Assembly (NCBI GenBank): GCA_013399895.1
Contig: VXBA01003121.1
Span: 1,178,417-1,242,416 of the forward strand
Source: Serilophus lunatus
Taxonomy: Eukaryota > Chordata > Aves > Passeriformes > Eurylaimidae
Reading direction: 5' to 3'
DNA length: 64,000 bases
Below, piece by piece: positions 46,111-59,230 of the stretch (position 1 is the stretch's first letter; every line of letters starts with the position of its first letter). Under the pieces are notes generated by a model. That model worked only from the letters and a program-made list of their open reading frames with translations, did no database searches and was not told the origin of the DNA. Position numbers and translations under genes: made by a program.

Positions 46111-49100
46111 ATCTGAAAGGTTACCACACATTCAGAGATCTATATCTGCCCCACTGTTTGAGATATACACAAGTAATGCATCTGAATATGTCTGATCTGA
46201 CAGGAAGGGACACCTTGTCATTCATGGGTTGGGGTTTTTTTGGTTTATTTTCCTTTTCAAACCACTGATGGTGTTATTGCAAACATGTAAAGCAGCCAGG
46301 GCAGCTGAGTTCACTGCTGTATTATGGATTTTGGTGAAAGCATTAAGCTCCAGGACAGTGAATCAGTTTTTAAGAAGCAGCATTTCTGTCGGAGCCACAC
46401 AGAGGGTCACTAACATATACAAATTTTTATTTTGAGAAAACAGCATTAAATTTATGAATATCACCCCAGAGTGCAGTATCTAAATACCTTATTTGCAAGA
46501 AACTCTTTGGCTGAACAAAACCCTGAATTCAGTGGGAGTTTTGCCACTGACTTCAATAGGGGAGGATTTTACTGGCTTTATCTCCTGGGAAGGAGAAAAA
46601 AGGAAAATCCAAGAACATAAGCCAGCTAAATAGTGATTACCTAAAAGCACTAAGTAAAAAAAAAATGATACTTGGCAAAAATCAAACAAAATTTCTGCAT
46701 TACCAAAGGGACTGAAACTGTTAAAGCAAATTCTCATGCCTGCTCGTTTATACCAGGATCAGCTTACAATTTTCTCCAGGCGGCGATTAAATAAACAGCA
46801 GTTTTCCTCCATTTTCCTTAGCTGTTGATAAACAAATGATAGTATAAATGAGCATAAAAAATGCAGAGCAGTGAAAATCATAAAGAATGCATTTTACCAG
46901 CAAAGGACTAGATTGAGGATCACACTGGAGCATATGCCTAGAAACATTTTCATTTCCATAGTTTTATCACTTACTTAAAACACATGCTGAAGTGAAGTTC
47001 TTGGTTACAAAAGGTTTCCTAAATCGTGACAAAAGTATTTTGAAAATATCCCTTTTGATAATAACTGGTTTGAGGCTTCTCAAGGCAAAATCTGTCCTGG
47101 GTTTTCTTGGAAGTTCTTTTCATTGCTCTGAGGTATGACTGGAAAGGAAGGATAAGTACATATGAAATGTTGCTGACAGTGTGGAAGTACTGAAGGGCCA
47201 CTGAAATGTCTGGTCTGCTACAAAATATGAAGTCATAACTCAAGCTGGAGGTATCTGAATGGGGACAAATGAACTGAGAATTTAAAATGCAGCAGATATG
47301 TTTCCTAAGTACTGTATGCAGAAACTCACAATCCTGTTACAGAAATTCCCATTCCTGAGTCACAAAACCAGCATAGCAAAAACTTGCAGAAACTACAAGG
47401 AAAAGTCCAACTTTCCTGGTGCATTTTAAGATTGAATAAGGGAATTTGTAACATGGTTGCTTCACGTGAGCAAGAAGATCTGGGACAGCCTCTGACTGCT
47501 GATAATATAGACTGGATTTGAAGAAATCCAAAGGCAAAACCAAAGAGTTCTGGGTCTGAGAGGGACCTGCAGGCTGCTCTTGGAAATTAACACAATAATT
47601 TACCGTGTTGTAACCAAAGAAAACTGCATCTAGCATGTCAGCAACTACTGTAAATAATTATTTTTTTATTTGGCAGGCAGTGGTCCCATTGACAATGAAT
47701 TTTACAGTCCTGTGAGCATTGGTTTGGGACTTCTTCAGGAGTCAAACAATTCAGAGGTTTGTTTTATTGTTTTCTCTGCCATTATATCAGGAGTTCTCTG
47801 CTACCTCACATTGCCAGCACATCTCAGATTCAGAGTGACAGCTGCAAGTCAATACCTGGCAACTCCTTCAGGCAGGTGCAGCTCTCCTACTTCTTTAATG
47901 TAAGATCTTAACGTTTTAGAAGCAAGATCTCTCAAAAGAAGGAACCAACAGAAGGGTCAACAACTTTGCAGGAGTTTGGGGTTTGTGATGGGGTGGCACA
48001 GACTGACCCAGAAGCTGCCAGACACGGGAACAAAAGGGCTGAGCTTTTCCTGAGGCTTCTGGTCACTGACCAGAGCAAGCCCTAGTCTTGGTAGGGAGTT
48101 GTTCTAGAAGTTTCTTTGTCTGACATGGGTGAAAAAGACCACAAGACCTCTCTGCATCTTCTTTATGTTACATATTTGAGCTGAATGTTATTCTATTCAT
48201 TTACAGAAATTGCATTCCTAAAGAAACCTTCACTTCTCTCTTCTTCCATTATTTCTCTAATTGTGTTCACAATGACCAGTCCTAAATTATAGTTCTTGGC
48301 CCATGAGTTGAAAATTAGTGATATCTTGACCTTGTGTTCAAAGTCAAGAATAGAGTCGTTATTTCACAACTGAGGTCAAGAAGAGCTTCTTCATAACTTG
48401 GCTTAAGAGGCTGTTGAGAGTCAACGCTCTCAATTGGAAAATAAACAAAGAAAAGGGATCCAAAATATCCCTTGTGTAATAACAATGTATCTGATGGCAT
48501 TATCACAGGACACAATCCTTCCAAAGACAAGATGAACTAAACTATTTCTGTTGCTGTTTTCCAAGAAAGGGAAAGTACATTCATACTGAATGTAGCTGAA
48601 ATTACCCACTCATTCCAGGGACACAGTGGTCTGCTGCTGATTTAAACATTTTCAATGTTGATGAGCTAGAAAAGCGGCACTATTTTATTTTCAGGACAAG
48701 AATAATTACTTCAAACATTTTCAAGGAGAGAAGGGGGTTATTAAAGAGAAGAGTCTCTGCTCTGTGGTATTTTGTGATTAAAGGTTCCTCTCTATAAATT
48801 AAAAGAAGCACACAAAAAAAGGAGGGGACCTGTATGAACTCAAATGACCTTTGCAGAGCCAAGAGAGCCCCATGATCTGACCTGGCCTGAGTTGTCACAG
48901 GAGAGCCATCAGCCCCATAGTCTCAGGGTGATATCCCTGAAGGAGTTTAAAGGGTTTAGGACCTATTATGAGGTGCAAAGGAAGAGCATCTTGTTATCAC
49001 ACTGGGGAGATAGGGAAGTAACCAAAGCAGTAGAGACTTCAGGATGATGTGGATGTCTAGTCAAGGGACACTTGAACCCCCAGGCCTTGGGGGAAGAAGA

Positions 49101-49461
49101 GCTCTGTGGGCTTAAATCAGTTTTCTGATTCAGGGGAATTTCTTCACAGGGAATTTGGAGTGTCTCCCATAGACCAGAGTGGTGAAAGCTCAATAGAAAA
49201 TCACTGATCCTGCTACTGCTTGGTGTAAATAGTCTGCACATGAAATTCAGTGGATGATTTTCCTTGATTTTAATGCATTCATTGTTCCCTGGTCACTTGA
49301 AAGTACTGCCTAAAAGGGACATAAGAATACATGAATGGACATTCTGGGTGTGGAGCTGTCTAGCACAGTATCCTGGTTTAAGTATTCACCCATGTTGAAG
49401 TCTACAGTGTACAAAAAAGGCAAAGTATATGCAATAAAAGCATACAGTGAGCCTTTTCTTT
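46111..49461. other. non-coding unique DNA
   Basis: No gene or recognised repeat over 3.3 kb. The 47.98-48.13 kb part is GC-richer but matches nothing I know. Confidence 0.55.
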
Positions 49462-49580
49462 TCCAAGGCCAGGTTGGATGGGGTTCTGAGCAACCTGGTC
49501 TAGTTGAAGGTTTCCCTGCCCACAGCAGGGAGACTGGAACAAGATTGTCTTCATGGTCTCCTTCCAACACAACACAATTT
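49462..49580 (+). mobile_element. CR1 LINE 3' tip
   Basis: Plus-strand CR1 of about 120 bp: 'ttccaaggccaggttggatg', 'gggttctgagcaacctggtc', 'ggtctccttccaacacaaca'. The octamer tail is gone. Confidence 0.9.
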
Positions 49581-51199
49581 TGGTGCAGCCTCTCTTCTTC
49601 AACACACTGAGGTTTGGGAAGTAACCTGGTCTTTTCCCTATCAACCAAACTTGCTTCAAAATCATGAGTTCAAAAAAAATCACCTTTGTATTCAGTTCAT
49701 ATTCTGACTGCTGTTGCCTTTGGTGAGTTCATTGTTAGACAGCTAAATTCACTAATCATTCTTCATGGCTCCGTCCACCTTCACCTGGGAGGATCCCCAT
49801 CAGCATCCATGACACCCTGTCCCAGCTGCACCACAGAATGTCCCCAGCTCTCCCTCCTGGGTGGGCTGCAATAGCTCATCTTCTGGATGGACCTCTCAGA
49901 CACAGACTGTAGCCTGTTCTCTGCACCTGCCTTTGGTCCTGTCCCCAAGTGCATCCTTACTGCTCCCTGACATTCACATCTTTGAGTTTTCTCCACATTC
50001 CCTGTATCAAGAAACTTTCTTGCTAAGGAAAGAAAACTAAGATTCTTATATGACTTTGAGAAAAAAAATACCAGTTCTCAAGGCTTTAGATAAAACCTTA
50101 AGAGATAGCAGCAACCTCACAGAGAAATCATTTGGTTCTATAGATTATGCAGTGGGTAATTCTCAGAAATGTTAGGACAGTAAATCAATAGTAAACTCTG
50201 AGCGATATATTCTCAACTCATTATGTAGTGCTTTAGTTCCTAAGTTTGTATTAATTTGAAGGAGAGCTACCCAGGTCTAGTCCCATGCAATGAGTTGAAG
50301 ATAAGTTGACAAAATCTGCATTTTTCTCTAGTTACAAATAAAGATTATTCAAAAGCCTTTATATATGATCTAAATGAATACGAAGCAGAAAAATCTTCTC
50401 TAATCTCTCCAGTTCTGTACTCACATGATTGTCAAAGCTAAGACAGTAAAATAAGACGAAATGTTGTAAATTTATCAATATGGTACCGATCATTAGAAAC
50501 CCAACATGCCCTCAACATGACACACCCAGAAATGGGCACAGCAGAGCATAACAAAGCTGCCTTGGCTCTGAGTATTACATCAAAGAAGTGACCCTAGAGA
50601 AAGTTGTCACAGGTTCCCTGAGACACTAGGTTCAAGGCCATGACTCTCTCTGCTTCATTCCCAGAGGTTAAAGTCCCAGCTCTGTCACTGTCCAGCCACG
50701 GGGTGGTGAGAGAGTGATGGTAGAAAGAGTACATCACTTCTCTTCCTGTGTACAGGCCTTGCTCTCTCTCTGAGAAGTTTGGGCCCAGTGTGAAAAGCAA
50801 GGGGTTTGTATGATTTATGGCTGAGAAAGCATTGCTTATTAAGAGAGAAAGAAGCAGAACATAAGGAAAGCCTCCATCTCCTAGCTATCACCTACCACTC
50901 TTGTGCAGCGAAAAACATGAATCCAAAAGGCAAACCACAAGCATTTCAGGAATATTCTGAACACTGCCAGAGCAGATGTGTGAGGAGCTTAAATGAAAAG
51001 TTAAAAATAAGAAGTTGCACGCTGAGACCTGGATTGCAGAGGATCAGACTCCTCTTGGCATTGTGTTACGCACTGAATTTGTCACGGCTTAGGCAAAGGC
51101 TGACTTGTTGAGGGCACACCATTACAGAGCCAAGCAAAAGGGAGGGTGGAATGGTGTTTAAACTATTTTATTGCATGGCATCCAAAGGGGGAGCATACT
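49581..51199. other. non-coding unique DNA
   Basis: No gene or repeat was recognised. The 49.77-49.99 kb part is GC-richer. A plus-strand frame of 101 codons (50806-51111) is not recognised. Confidence 0.55.
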
Positions 51200-51675
51200 C
51201 AGAATCACAGAATCATTGAGGTTGGAAAACACCTCTGAGACCATTGGGTCCAACTAGTGACCCATCCCCACCTCGTCACCCAGACCAGAGCACTGAGTGG
51301 CACCTCTAGTTGTTCCTTGGACACCCCCAGGGATGAGGACTCCACTACCTCCCTGGGTAGCCCCTTCCAAGGTCTGACCACCCTTTGAGTGAAGAAATTC
51401 CTCCTGATGTCCAACCTGAAGCTCCTCTGCTGCAGCTTCAGGATACGTGCTCTCATCCTGTCACTATTTGCCTAGGAAAAGAGGCCAACTCCCACCTGGC
51501 TATAATCTCCTGTCAGAGTTGTACAGAGTAATAAGGTCTCCCCTGAGCCTCCTTTTCTCCAGCCTGAGTAACCCCAGCTCCCTCAGTCACTTGTCACATG
51601 ATTGACTCTCCAGACTCTTCACCACCTCCATTGCTCTTCTCTGGACACACTCCAGCATTTCAATGTCTTTCTCAC
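51200..51675 (-). mobile_element. CR1 LINE, 3' ~475 bp
   Basis: Minus-strand CR1 of the 'ttggaaaacacctctgagac' subfamily. It begins at the reversed tail 'cagaatcacagaatcattga', passes 'ccactacctccctgggtagc', and runs into the ORF2 C-terminus. A minus frame (51205-51456) reads RSFRLDIRRNFFTQRVVRPW and GLPREVVESSSLG. It is 5'-truncated near 'ctccagcatttcaatgtctt'. Confidence 0.96.
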
Positions 51676-54600
51676 CCAGACCAACCACCTGCTCAGCCTA
51701 TGCATAGAATATCTGCCTCACCCATCATCCCAAAAAAACAAATAAATAAATACTCAAAAGCCCCCTGTGCCTCTTACTTACACAGAGTTAATGTACTTCT
51801 AAAGTTAACCTTGCTTTAGCACAGCTCCTTTGATGGAAAGGAATATACAAAACCTCACAGCAGAGCACAGCCTCAGCTGTGCTGGAGCAGAGGATATTTG
51901 CTCAGAAAATCACATTAACATCCGTGGAACTGGCGCACTTAATTCCCTATACATTGCTTTGAAAATGCAGCCTTAAAGCATCCTCCAGTGGAGGATGGGG
52001 GTGGGGAAGGAAAGGCTTAGCCCGAGGAAGAGCTTAAATTAAACTTCTCCTAAAGCTTTCTAACTTTAACATGACTTCAGGCCTTCCCTATCTCCTATAG
52101 CTCACAGCCATTCAAATGATCACACGTACAGTGTCCTTGTCCTTAAAAAAGGGAGAAGTCCTTCTCTTGCCACACTGGGAGAGAACAGAGAAGATTCCTG
52201 GTGGGATGAGCTGATGTGTGTTTACCCAGAGGGGTTAGCAGCCTTGAGCCTGCAGAAAACTTTCCAGTTTTTCTTTATGCATTTTTAATCAATTCTAAGC
52301 TCCTTACAAATATGTGCAATTACTTTCTGCACTTCACTTTGTAATAAGATTTAATGACTGTTCTGTAATCCTCTTGGTGAGCACTGATAATCAAACACTA
52401 TGATTTAAATTTTAGATTTAACAGAGCAGTTTTCTAAAAAATGGGGAGAAGTATATTTTTAATCTTTTATCTTTTACTGGAAGTTGGGAATTTTTCAGCT
52501 TTCTTGTACACGGTCATAAAATAAAAGGCAGGATTGGGTTTTTTAATATCTTTTTCAAGTGGGTGCCAGAACATCCCAGACCTTGCTTATTTTGTTGGAA
52601 TTTTCTTTTACTGTGAAAATGTTTTATCTCCTACAAATTTATGGTCCTATTTTCAGCATTCTTGGGCACATATAAAGTTGATGAATTATAAAATTATGTA
52701 TACTTACCATACAGACTGATCCCAGATGTGAAATAACTGTTTCTGTATATTGGTGCATCTAGGAAAAGACTGGCTTTTCTCATAAAACTCTTTGGCTCTT
52801 TTTAAAGTGAATTTAGTGGAAAGAACAGGCCAATGGGATGGCAGCGACTCAAGCTGTGAATCCACCAAGCCAACGGAGCCTTCTCTTCACATTAGAAAAT
52901 GCAGGATGTCTAAAAAAAGACAAAAAGCTCAAGGGTCACAGACTGAGCAGTGACTGGGTTGTGGGGTCAGCAGAGACCTCAGGGAAGGAAGCACGTTACA
53001 GAAAACAACCATCAAAGCCCTGCTGAATGATGCCAGGCTGCCCAGAGGCCACACACAGGCTAAAGGCAGCTTCTGGAGTGATTTTTTAGCCATCAGCTCT
53101 TGGCTCTGGCCTCTACATTGTCACTCCACTGAGCCAACAATGCAGGATTGAAAGCAGCAGAGAATTACACCTCCATTCCTGTGCCAGTACAGGCAGCACA
53201 AGTAAAGCAGCTCCTCTGCAACTCTTGAGCTTTCCTCCATCAGCCAGCACACCTTCCAAGGCCACCTTCAGTGGCAAGAGCTGTGATGGAGCAGCAGGAG
53301 GAACTACAGCTGGGCAGGCTTTAGTCACGTGTACCAGAGTCCCAGTAGGATCACTTCAACTAGGACAGGGCTTGGGAAGGTCAGCCTCCCAACTCTTCAT
53401 CCCTTCTCCAGGATTCAGTTTGATTCATTGTGCTGAGGTGAGAAACAGAGCTTTTTCTTCAGAAATCTGTTCCTGAAAATCTGACAGTCATCCCAAGTTT
53501 TCTGCCAAATCAGGAACAAACACTGTCTTAACCCAAATCTGCTTAAAGTAGGGGAAAAAAATAGAATAAATGCAACAAATCTATGTTCACTGAAGGGGTT
53601 TCTTTAAGCTTATGGACCTACGTGATTCCAGCAGCAAAGTTCCCCAGCTGTACAGCCATCCAGGACTAAGGAAGGACTTCATCATATCCCAGTATCTCCC
53701 ATTTGCTCCCATATCTCCATTTCCATACTGCAACCAGCTCTCTAATCTAGAGCACTAGACATACAAATCTTAAAAAGAAAACAACTGAATAAACAAGAAA
53801 ACAAAAACAGAAAAAAAACCTAAACAAAAAAACCCCCAAAACTAATCCCACTATTAATAAGGAGGCTAAAAGGGAATGGAAAGTTCGTCTCATCTGCTTC
53901 ATCACAGCAATGCTGGATGAGCTCAATCTGTATAATTCTGATTGGCATCAGTTTGGCCTCTTATAACTTGGCATTCCTTCCCCTCAAAGGTGATGATTGT
54001 GGCTTTCCTCGACCTTTCATTACTCAGCATATAATAGCTCAGAGTCAAAGCTGGTCTCCCACTCCATGTGACCCTTCCAGGGTCCTGATCTGAAACTCCA
54101 GGTGCTACAGGAATAATAACATGGAGTATTTTAACCAGAGCAGTTTGCACTATTTCAATTACACATGATGGTTATAAAATTAGCGTTTGCCACTATCAGC
54201 AAATGACAAGACTTTTGCTCCTTATTATGGAAGTTTTCTACATCACCTGATTGTAGGGCTGAATTTTGATTTCCATGCCCATGGATACAGGGTGGGGGTC
54301 CAGAATGAGACCAGTCAGGGCCATTCAGGCTGTTAGCACCCTCAGGACCACGATTTCTACCCTTGAAAGAAGCAGCCAATTCATAGAGCAACAGAATCTG
54401 CCTCAAATGCAACGGTTATATCCCACCTCCTCCGAAGTGTTCTTGTAACACAAAGGTTTTTAAATCATATCCACATTTTATCTAAATTATTTCTGGCATT
54501 AGAAAAATATAGTAGAAAATAGTATAAACTGGGAAAATGTGAATGTGAACATGCATTGTCCTTCAGATGGGATATGCTCATTATCAAGTAAAACACATTG

Positions 54601-55306
54601 TAGGGATATCTGATTTCAATTTTTTCAGTGAGTTGAGCTATTTAGAAAGCTACTTTATCTGTAATTTGAGGAAAAGAAGAAACACAGCAGGCTTCCAAAA
54701 TGTGAGTTAGCTTTGAACCACTTTGTTCAGTGTATCTCCCTTTAATTTAAAGGTAAATGCTAAGAAATGGAAAAATAATATTACAAAATTCAGCAGACAG
54801 TTTGATTGGTTCTGCTGTTTGAATTTTGGAGACATACAAGCAGAGGAAACCACAACCTTACACATTTTCTTGTTTCTTCAGAAAAAGCATAAAGATTGGG
54901 CACATTTTTTTCTATTTGAACATGTGGGAAGCTCACTAGACCTGTATTTGATTAGTACTGAAATGTATTTGATAAGTATACAAGTTACATTTACAAGAAT
55001 AAGTTAACATAGAAATTTTGGTACAGTAATAAGTATTGGGAGATATTTGAAAAAAAAAAAAAATCTGTGTACTCTTGAAGAATTTTCCTATAGTGTATTA
55101 ACTAATCTGATTAAGTGGCTTAAAATGGGGAAAGGGGAATTGGGGAAAGTAAGGTATCACCAAGGCTCATTCAGAACTCCTTGAGTCTTTCATCCAAATA
55201 ACTTTTATAGAGGCCATGTATCCCTGTCAGACCAAACTCAAGAGGATGCTGATATTTGCCATCATGAGAACATGGAACAAACCAGCTGATGTTGTTCTTT
55301 TCACTC
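51676..55306. other. non-coding unique DNA
   Basis: No recognised repeat apart from A-rich sequence (53765-53850) and an A14 run at 55050-55063. A minus-strand splice-bounded open stretch at 54247-54361 is noted under findings. No gene was recognised. Confidence 0.5.
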
Positions 55307-55346
55307 AAGGTCCCTTCCAACCCAAACTGTCTTATGATTTTATATG
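55307..55346 (+). mobile_element. CR1 LINE 3' tip remnant
   Basis: About 40 bp only: 'aaggtcccttccaacccaaa' followed by 'ctgtcttatgatttta', matching the last block and tail of CR1. Too short to assign a subfamily; the upstream 150 bp may be a decayed part. Confidence 0.6.
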
Positions 55347-56667
55347 TACACAGTCATATGTATTCACCTCTTAAAAAAGGAAAACACAGCAGCCATTGGT
55401 AAGGCAGGATAGAGATTATAGGAATTTGACATTGATTGCATCCCAATTTGCCAAATTCCTTAATCCCTCTGAAATATGTGTTCTTAGAATATATTAAGGA
55501 AAATTCTTTAAAGCCTTTTCGCTCAATGAATGAAAGCCGTTTTTAAAAATTAAAAGGGTATTACTTAAAAAATTGATGTCCTTACTGCATCTCCTGAGAA
55601 AGTTAAGAACTAAAGTAAAGTCTGAGATATGAGAATGGAGAAGAAGATGGAGGCTTTTTGTGTTTGTAGAAGTAAATAGTAAATGGAATCCATAGCCACT
55701 GGATACATAATAGGAAAATAGTGGAATTGTGAACTGCTAGGGGAACAAGACATTTCCAGTGGGCAGGCACAGCATCTCAAATTGAAGTTCTCTATAAAAA
55801 CAATCACCATCTTGAATTTTCAGTGCTCAATACACAGAGTAGCTGTTTTGCAGTCTACTGTGCAAAAAGTGAAAGCTGATGATCCGTACCACCACTGAAT
55901 TGCAAATAGGAGGGTTGTTAGAAAGATAGAAAAGGCTGTCACTTAAAATAATATCTACAGACTAAGTTATTCCTTTTTTTTCCCCTATCAAAATTGTAAA
56001 GAATACAAAATTATCCCCCAGAGGGACTGGGTAATGGACAGAGATGTTCACCAAAAAAAACCTGAAAATGCTCTGAGGTTTTTATTATTTCAAACATTTG
56101 TGTTTCACAGGAATCTTGAAAATACCAGCCATTTCAATTAACTGTAGTGATTATATCATGGAATGAATTCATCCATTTAAATATACTTAAACTTGAATGT
56201 AATGGGAGGAGTTCTAGGAATTAAGTGTGGAAAATCCAAGTCCTTCAAAACAAGATATGAGCAACGTCAAAAGTTAAGGAGTAACAGAGATATGATCAAG
56301 AATTAGTTAGAAAGAACTTGCAGCTATATGAAAAAGAAAAAAAAAAAAAAAAGACAGTAAACTTGTTCCTTTGCATTTTTAAGGATCCTAGGTACTACTG
56401 ACTTGGAAGAGTGGAATATGGGCGATGTGACATCAAAGCAAAGAGAGCCATCAAAATCCAGTAATAGTACTAATAGTACTAATTGAGGCTCTCGAACAGT
56501 ATTTCACAAACAGCACTATCCTCAAGACCCACTGATTTTAGGAAGAAGAATTAATGCACCCCTTTCTCTATAATACTTGGTGGCAACCTAAGGAAAACTG
56601 TTGGTATCTTCATCTAAAAATGGAAATTTTGAGATTTGCAGTCATTCTTAGACACAACTAATCTTAT
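55347..56667. other. non-coding unique DNA
   Basis: No gene or repeat was recognised apart from an A-rich run at 56331-56352 and a short duplicated 'tagtactaa' near 56466-56484. Confidence 0.6.
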
Positions 56668-56741
56668 GCAGGGCTAAGAGTTGGACTCAATGATCCTTGT
56701 GAGTCCCTTCCAACTCAGCATATTCTGTGATTCTGTGACTC
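56668..56741 (+). mobile_element. CR1 LINE 3' tip
   Basis: About 75 bp: 'gcagggctaagagttggact', 'agtcccttccaactcagcat', and tail 'attctgtgattctgtgactc'. Strongly 5'-truncated. Confidence 0.88.
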
Positions 56742-58937
56742 CATTAATCTTTTTAAGCACTTTCAGACTGGTCTAATTGAAATTTCAGTCTAGAGGATCT
56801 ATTGGAATAGCAAAGAGCAGATGCTCCAGAACGAGACTCCTAATGATAGTCAGAAAGCTGAAGGTTGTGTTCCACTTACAAATCATATTTGGAACAAAAC
56901 ATACCATTTCATATATTAAGCATAAATGTCCTATAAACTTTGTGCAGACTCAAAGTTTCACCAATCTTCACAGGTTTCTTCATCTTCACTTTTTTCAGCC
57001 TTTGTTTCCCCAGAACTAAGATTTTAGGAAATCATGCCAGGCATAAGTTTCTCTAATATATTACCTACATAATCTTTGTGGTACCTCCTAAATCAGACAA
57101 ATCAATTTTATTGGGAAGATCACCTAGTTCTTACTGATAAAGAAATCCTTTGGTTTCACTGGCAGTTATTCCTAAATAGAAATTACAGGATCAAAGCCCG
57201 TTGCAGCAGCAGGTCTGAACAAGCAAACTCTGACTTTCTTTTTCAGCTTGCATTTCTTCCTAGAGCAGCATGGGGCCACCTCTCAAATGGGGCACAAGGA
57301 CAATTTCCCAGGGAGCAGGGGCAGCAGCTTGAAAGGCACTACATGAGTGCAGTGTTTCCAAATAGACACCTACGTCTATTCCTGCTTCAGAATAGGTAGG
57401 GACCAGCAGAGCTTTGCCAGGCTGTTTGTCACTGCATGGAATTGCAGCACTCTTGGAACTCCTGACATTATCAGAAATGGATCAAGAGGCATCGCTGTTA
57501 AAAATAAAATCCTTGTTTTCTTCTGTGTCAAACCATGACATTGCTGCCCAGCATTTCACATTCTCTGCATAGAATAATTGTATACAAAGAAGAGAAACAC
57601 ATATTATTCTATCCTCACCTTTTTTTTTTTCAACAATACCTTAAGTACTGTGGTTCCATCCTCATCATCTTTGGCATTTATTCTTTCATTTCTATTGACT
57701 CAGAAGGCCATAATCAGAAATATGGGTGCTGCTTTTTTTCAGAAAAGCTTTATACAGGTCTTTGTACAGAGGCTACTGTGAAAGATTTGTACCTCAGAGT
57801 ACAGTTTTATAGACATGTAGGAGTTTCACTCCAGAAAACAACAAAGCCAGAATGGGTTGTTTGCATCAGAACTGTGTACCAGGAAATGAGGATACAGAGA
57901 AATAGCTGAGGATGGGAAGAGGATTGGATAGAAAGTGAAATTTTCAATCTGAGAGGAAGACTTCTGGGTGGGTGTTTTGAGCAACATCTTGACTGGAGGA
58001 GGGGTGGGAAAGTAGATTTCCAATAGCAGAGGAAAACAAGGGAGTGGAGGGGATCACTTACTGAGGCTCGTTAAAGAAAGAAAAGTAGGCACCAAGAGCA
58101 CGGGAAGTGTAGAGTACAGTATTGGAAAAAGTTACAGAGCCTGTGGTAAGTGGACCCCTTAAATCTTTAATGAAAGCAACCTGACAGATCTGTTTATTCA
58201 TATAGTGTGCTTTCTATAATTTCAATATTCTCAGGGGAATCAGCAGGAATACGGAAACCAGCAGAAATGACAGACAGCTGACCCAGAAAAAACCCAAAAG
58301 AACCAAAAAAAGCTCTTTTCAGCTTTATTATACAACACACTGCATCCAAATCAAAGGGCTTCATTAAAAAAACCAGGTCGTGATCTTTTCATAGAATCAC
58401 GAAAAGATACACACCCAAACATTTTTGAAAGAGCTGCTATAAACTCTGTTCAGTTGTCAAAAGTGCTTTAGGTTTTCTGACTGCAGAGGGCATTTCAGTC
58501 CAATGTAGGAGGGACCACAGGCATCAAGCACTCCTCTCTCAGACATGTCATTAGATATTTTACCAGTGTTTTAGTGAAGAAATCTGATCAATAGAGTATA
58601 TTACCCATGGAACAATGGAGAAGCCACGTTTTGCTGGGTAACAGCTGAATTTCCCAGGAACTATTGATAGCACAAACATCACTGCCTCTGCAGACAGAGG
58701 ACAGAGCTGGGTAGTCCCATCTGCTCCCTCAGCCCATGAAGTGTGCAGAGCTAACACATCCCAGGAGCCTTGTGCTCCCCAAAGCAGAGGAGACACCAGC
58801 ACAGAGCATCAAACTCTCAGGCACAGAAACACCTTCAACAGGCTAGTCCACAGGAGAGTGTTTTTTCTGAGGATGCACCAGATGTGGAACTCTTCCACTT
58901 CTCCTTCCCTGCCAAACTCATCCATAGCAGGGGAGAA
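56742..58937. other. non-coding unique DNA
   Basis: No recognised gene or repeat. Frames of 107 and 124 codons (57076-57399, 57535-57909, plus) resemble no known family. An 11-T run lies at 57620-57630. Confidence 0.55.
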
Positions 58938-59230
58938 GTCAGAGAATGTTTTGGGTTGAAAGAGGCCTTGATGACCATCACATTCTAACCCCCTGCCAAG
59001 GGCTGGAACATCTTCCACAAGATCAGGTTTCTCAGAGCCATGGGGAATCCACAACTTCTCTGGGCAACAAGTTCTAGTGCCTCACCACCCTCACAGTAAA
59101 GAATTTCTTCCGAACATCCAATCTAATCCTACTCTCTATCAGTTTGAAGCCATCCTATGATTCTGTGATTCATTCCCCCTTGTCCTGTCCCTATAGATCC
59201 TCTCTGGCTTCCTTGTAGACCCCTTAGAAG
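58938..59230 (-). mobile_element. CR1 LINE fragment with an inserted octamer tract
   Basis: Minus-strand CR1: 'gagaatgttttgggttgaaa', 'aacttctctgggcaacaagt', 'cctcaccaccctcacagtaa', 'cagtttgaagccatc' then 'cattcccccttgtcctgtcc'. Between the last two blocks sits a foreign 20-bp tract (59154-59173) resembling a CR1 3' tail. It is truncated at about 59230, where a plus-strand CR1 begins. Confidence 0.92.

Noticed and set aside
50615..50632. tccctgaga similar to the start of the miR-125 family
   Set aside because: Only the first bases agree, the rest differs, and no precursor-like hairpin is evident.
58375..58410. Inverted 8-mers atcttttc / gaaaagat
   Set aside because: Short, competing pairings overlap, and it is likely by chance.
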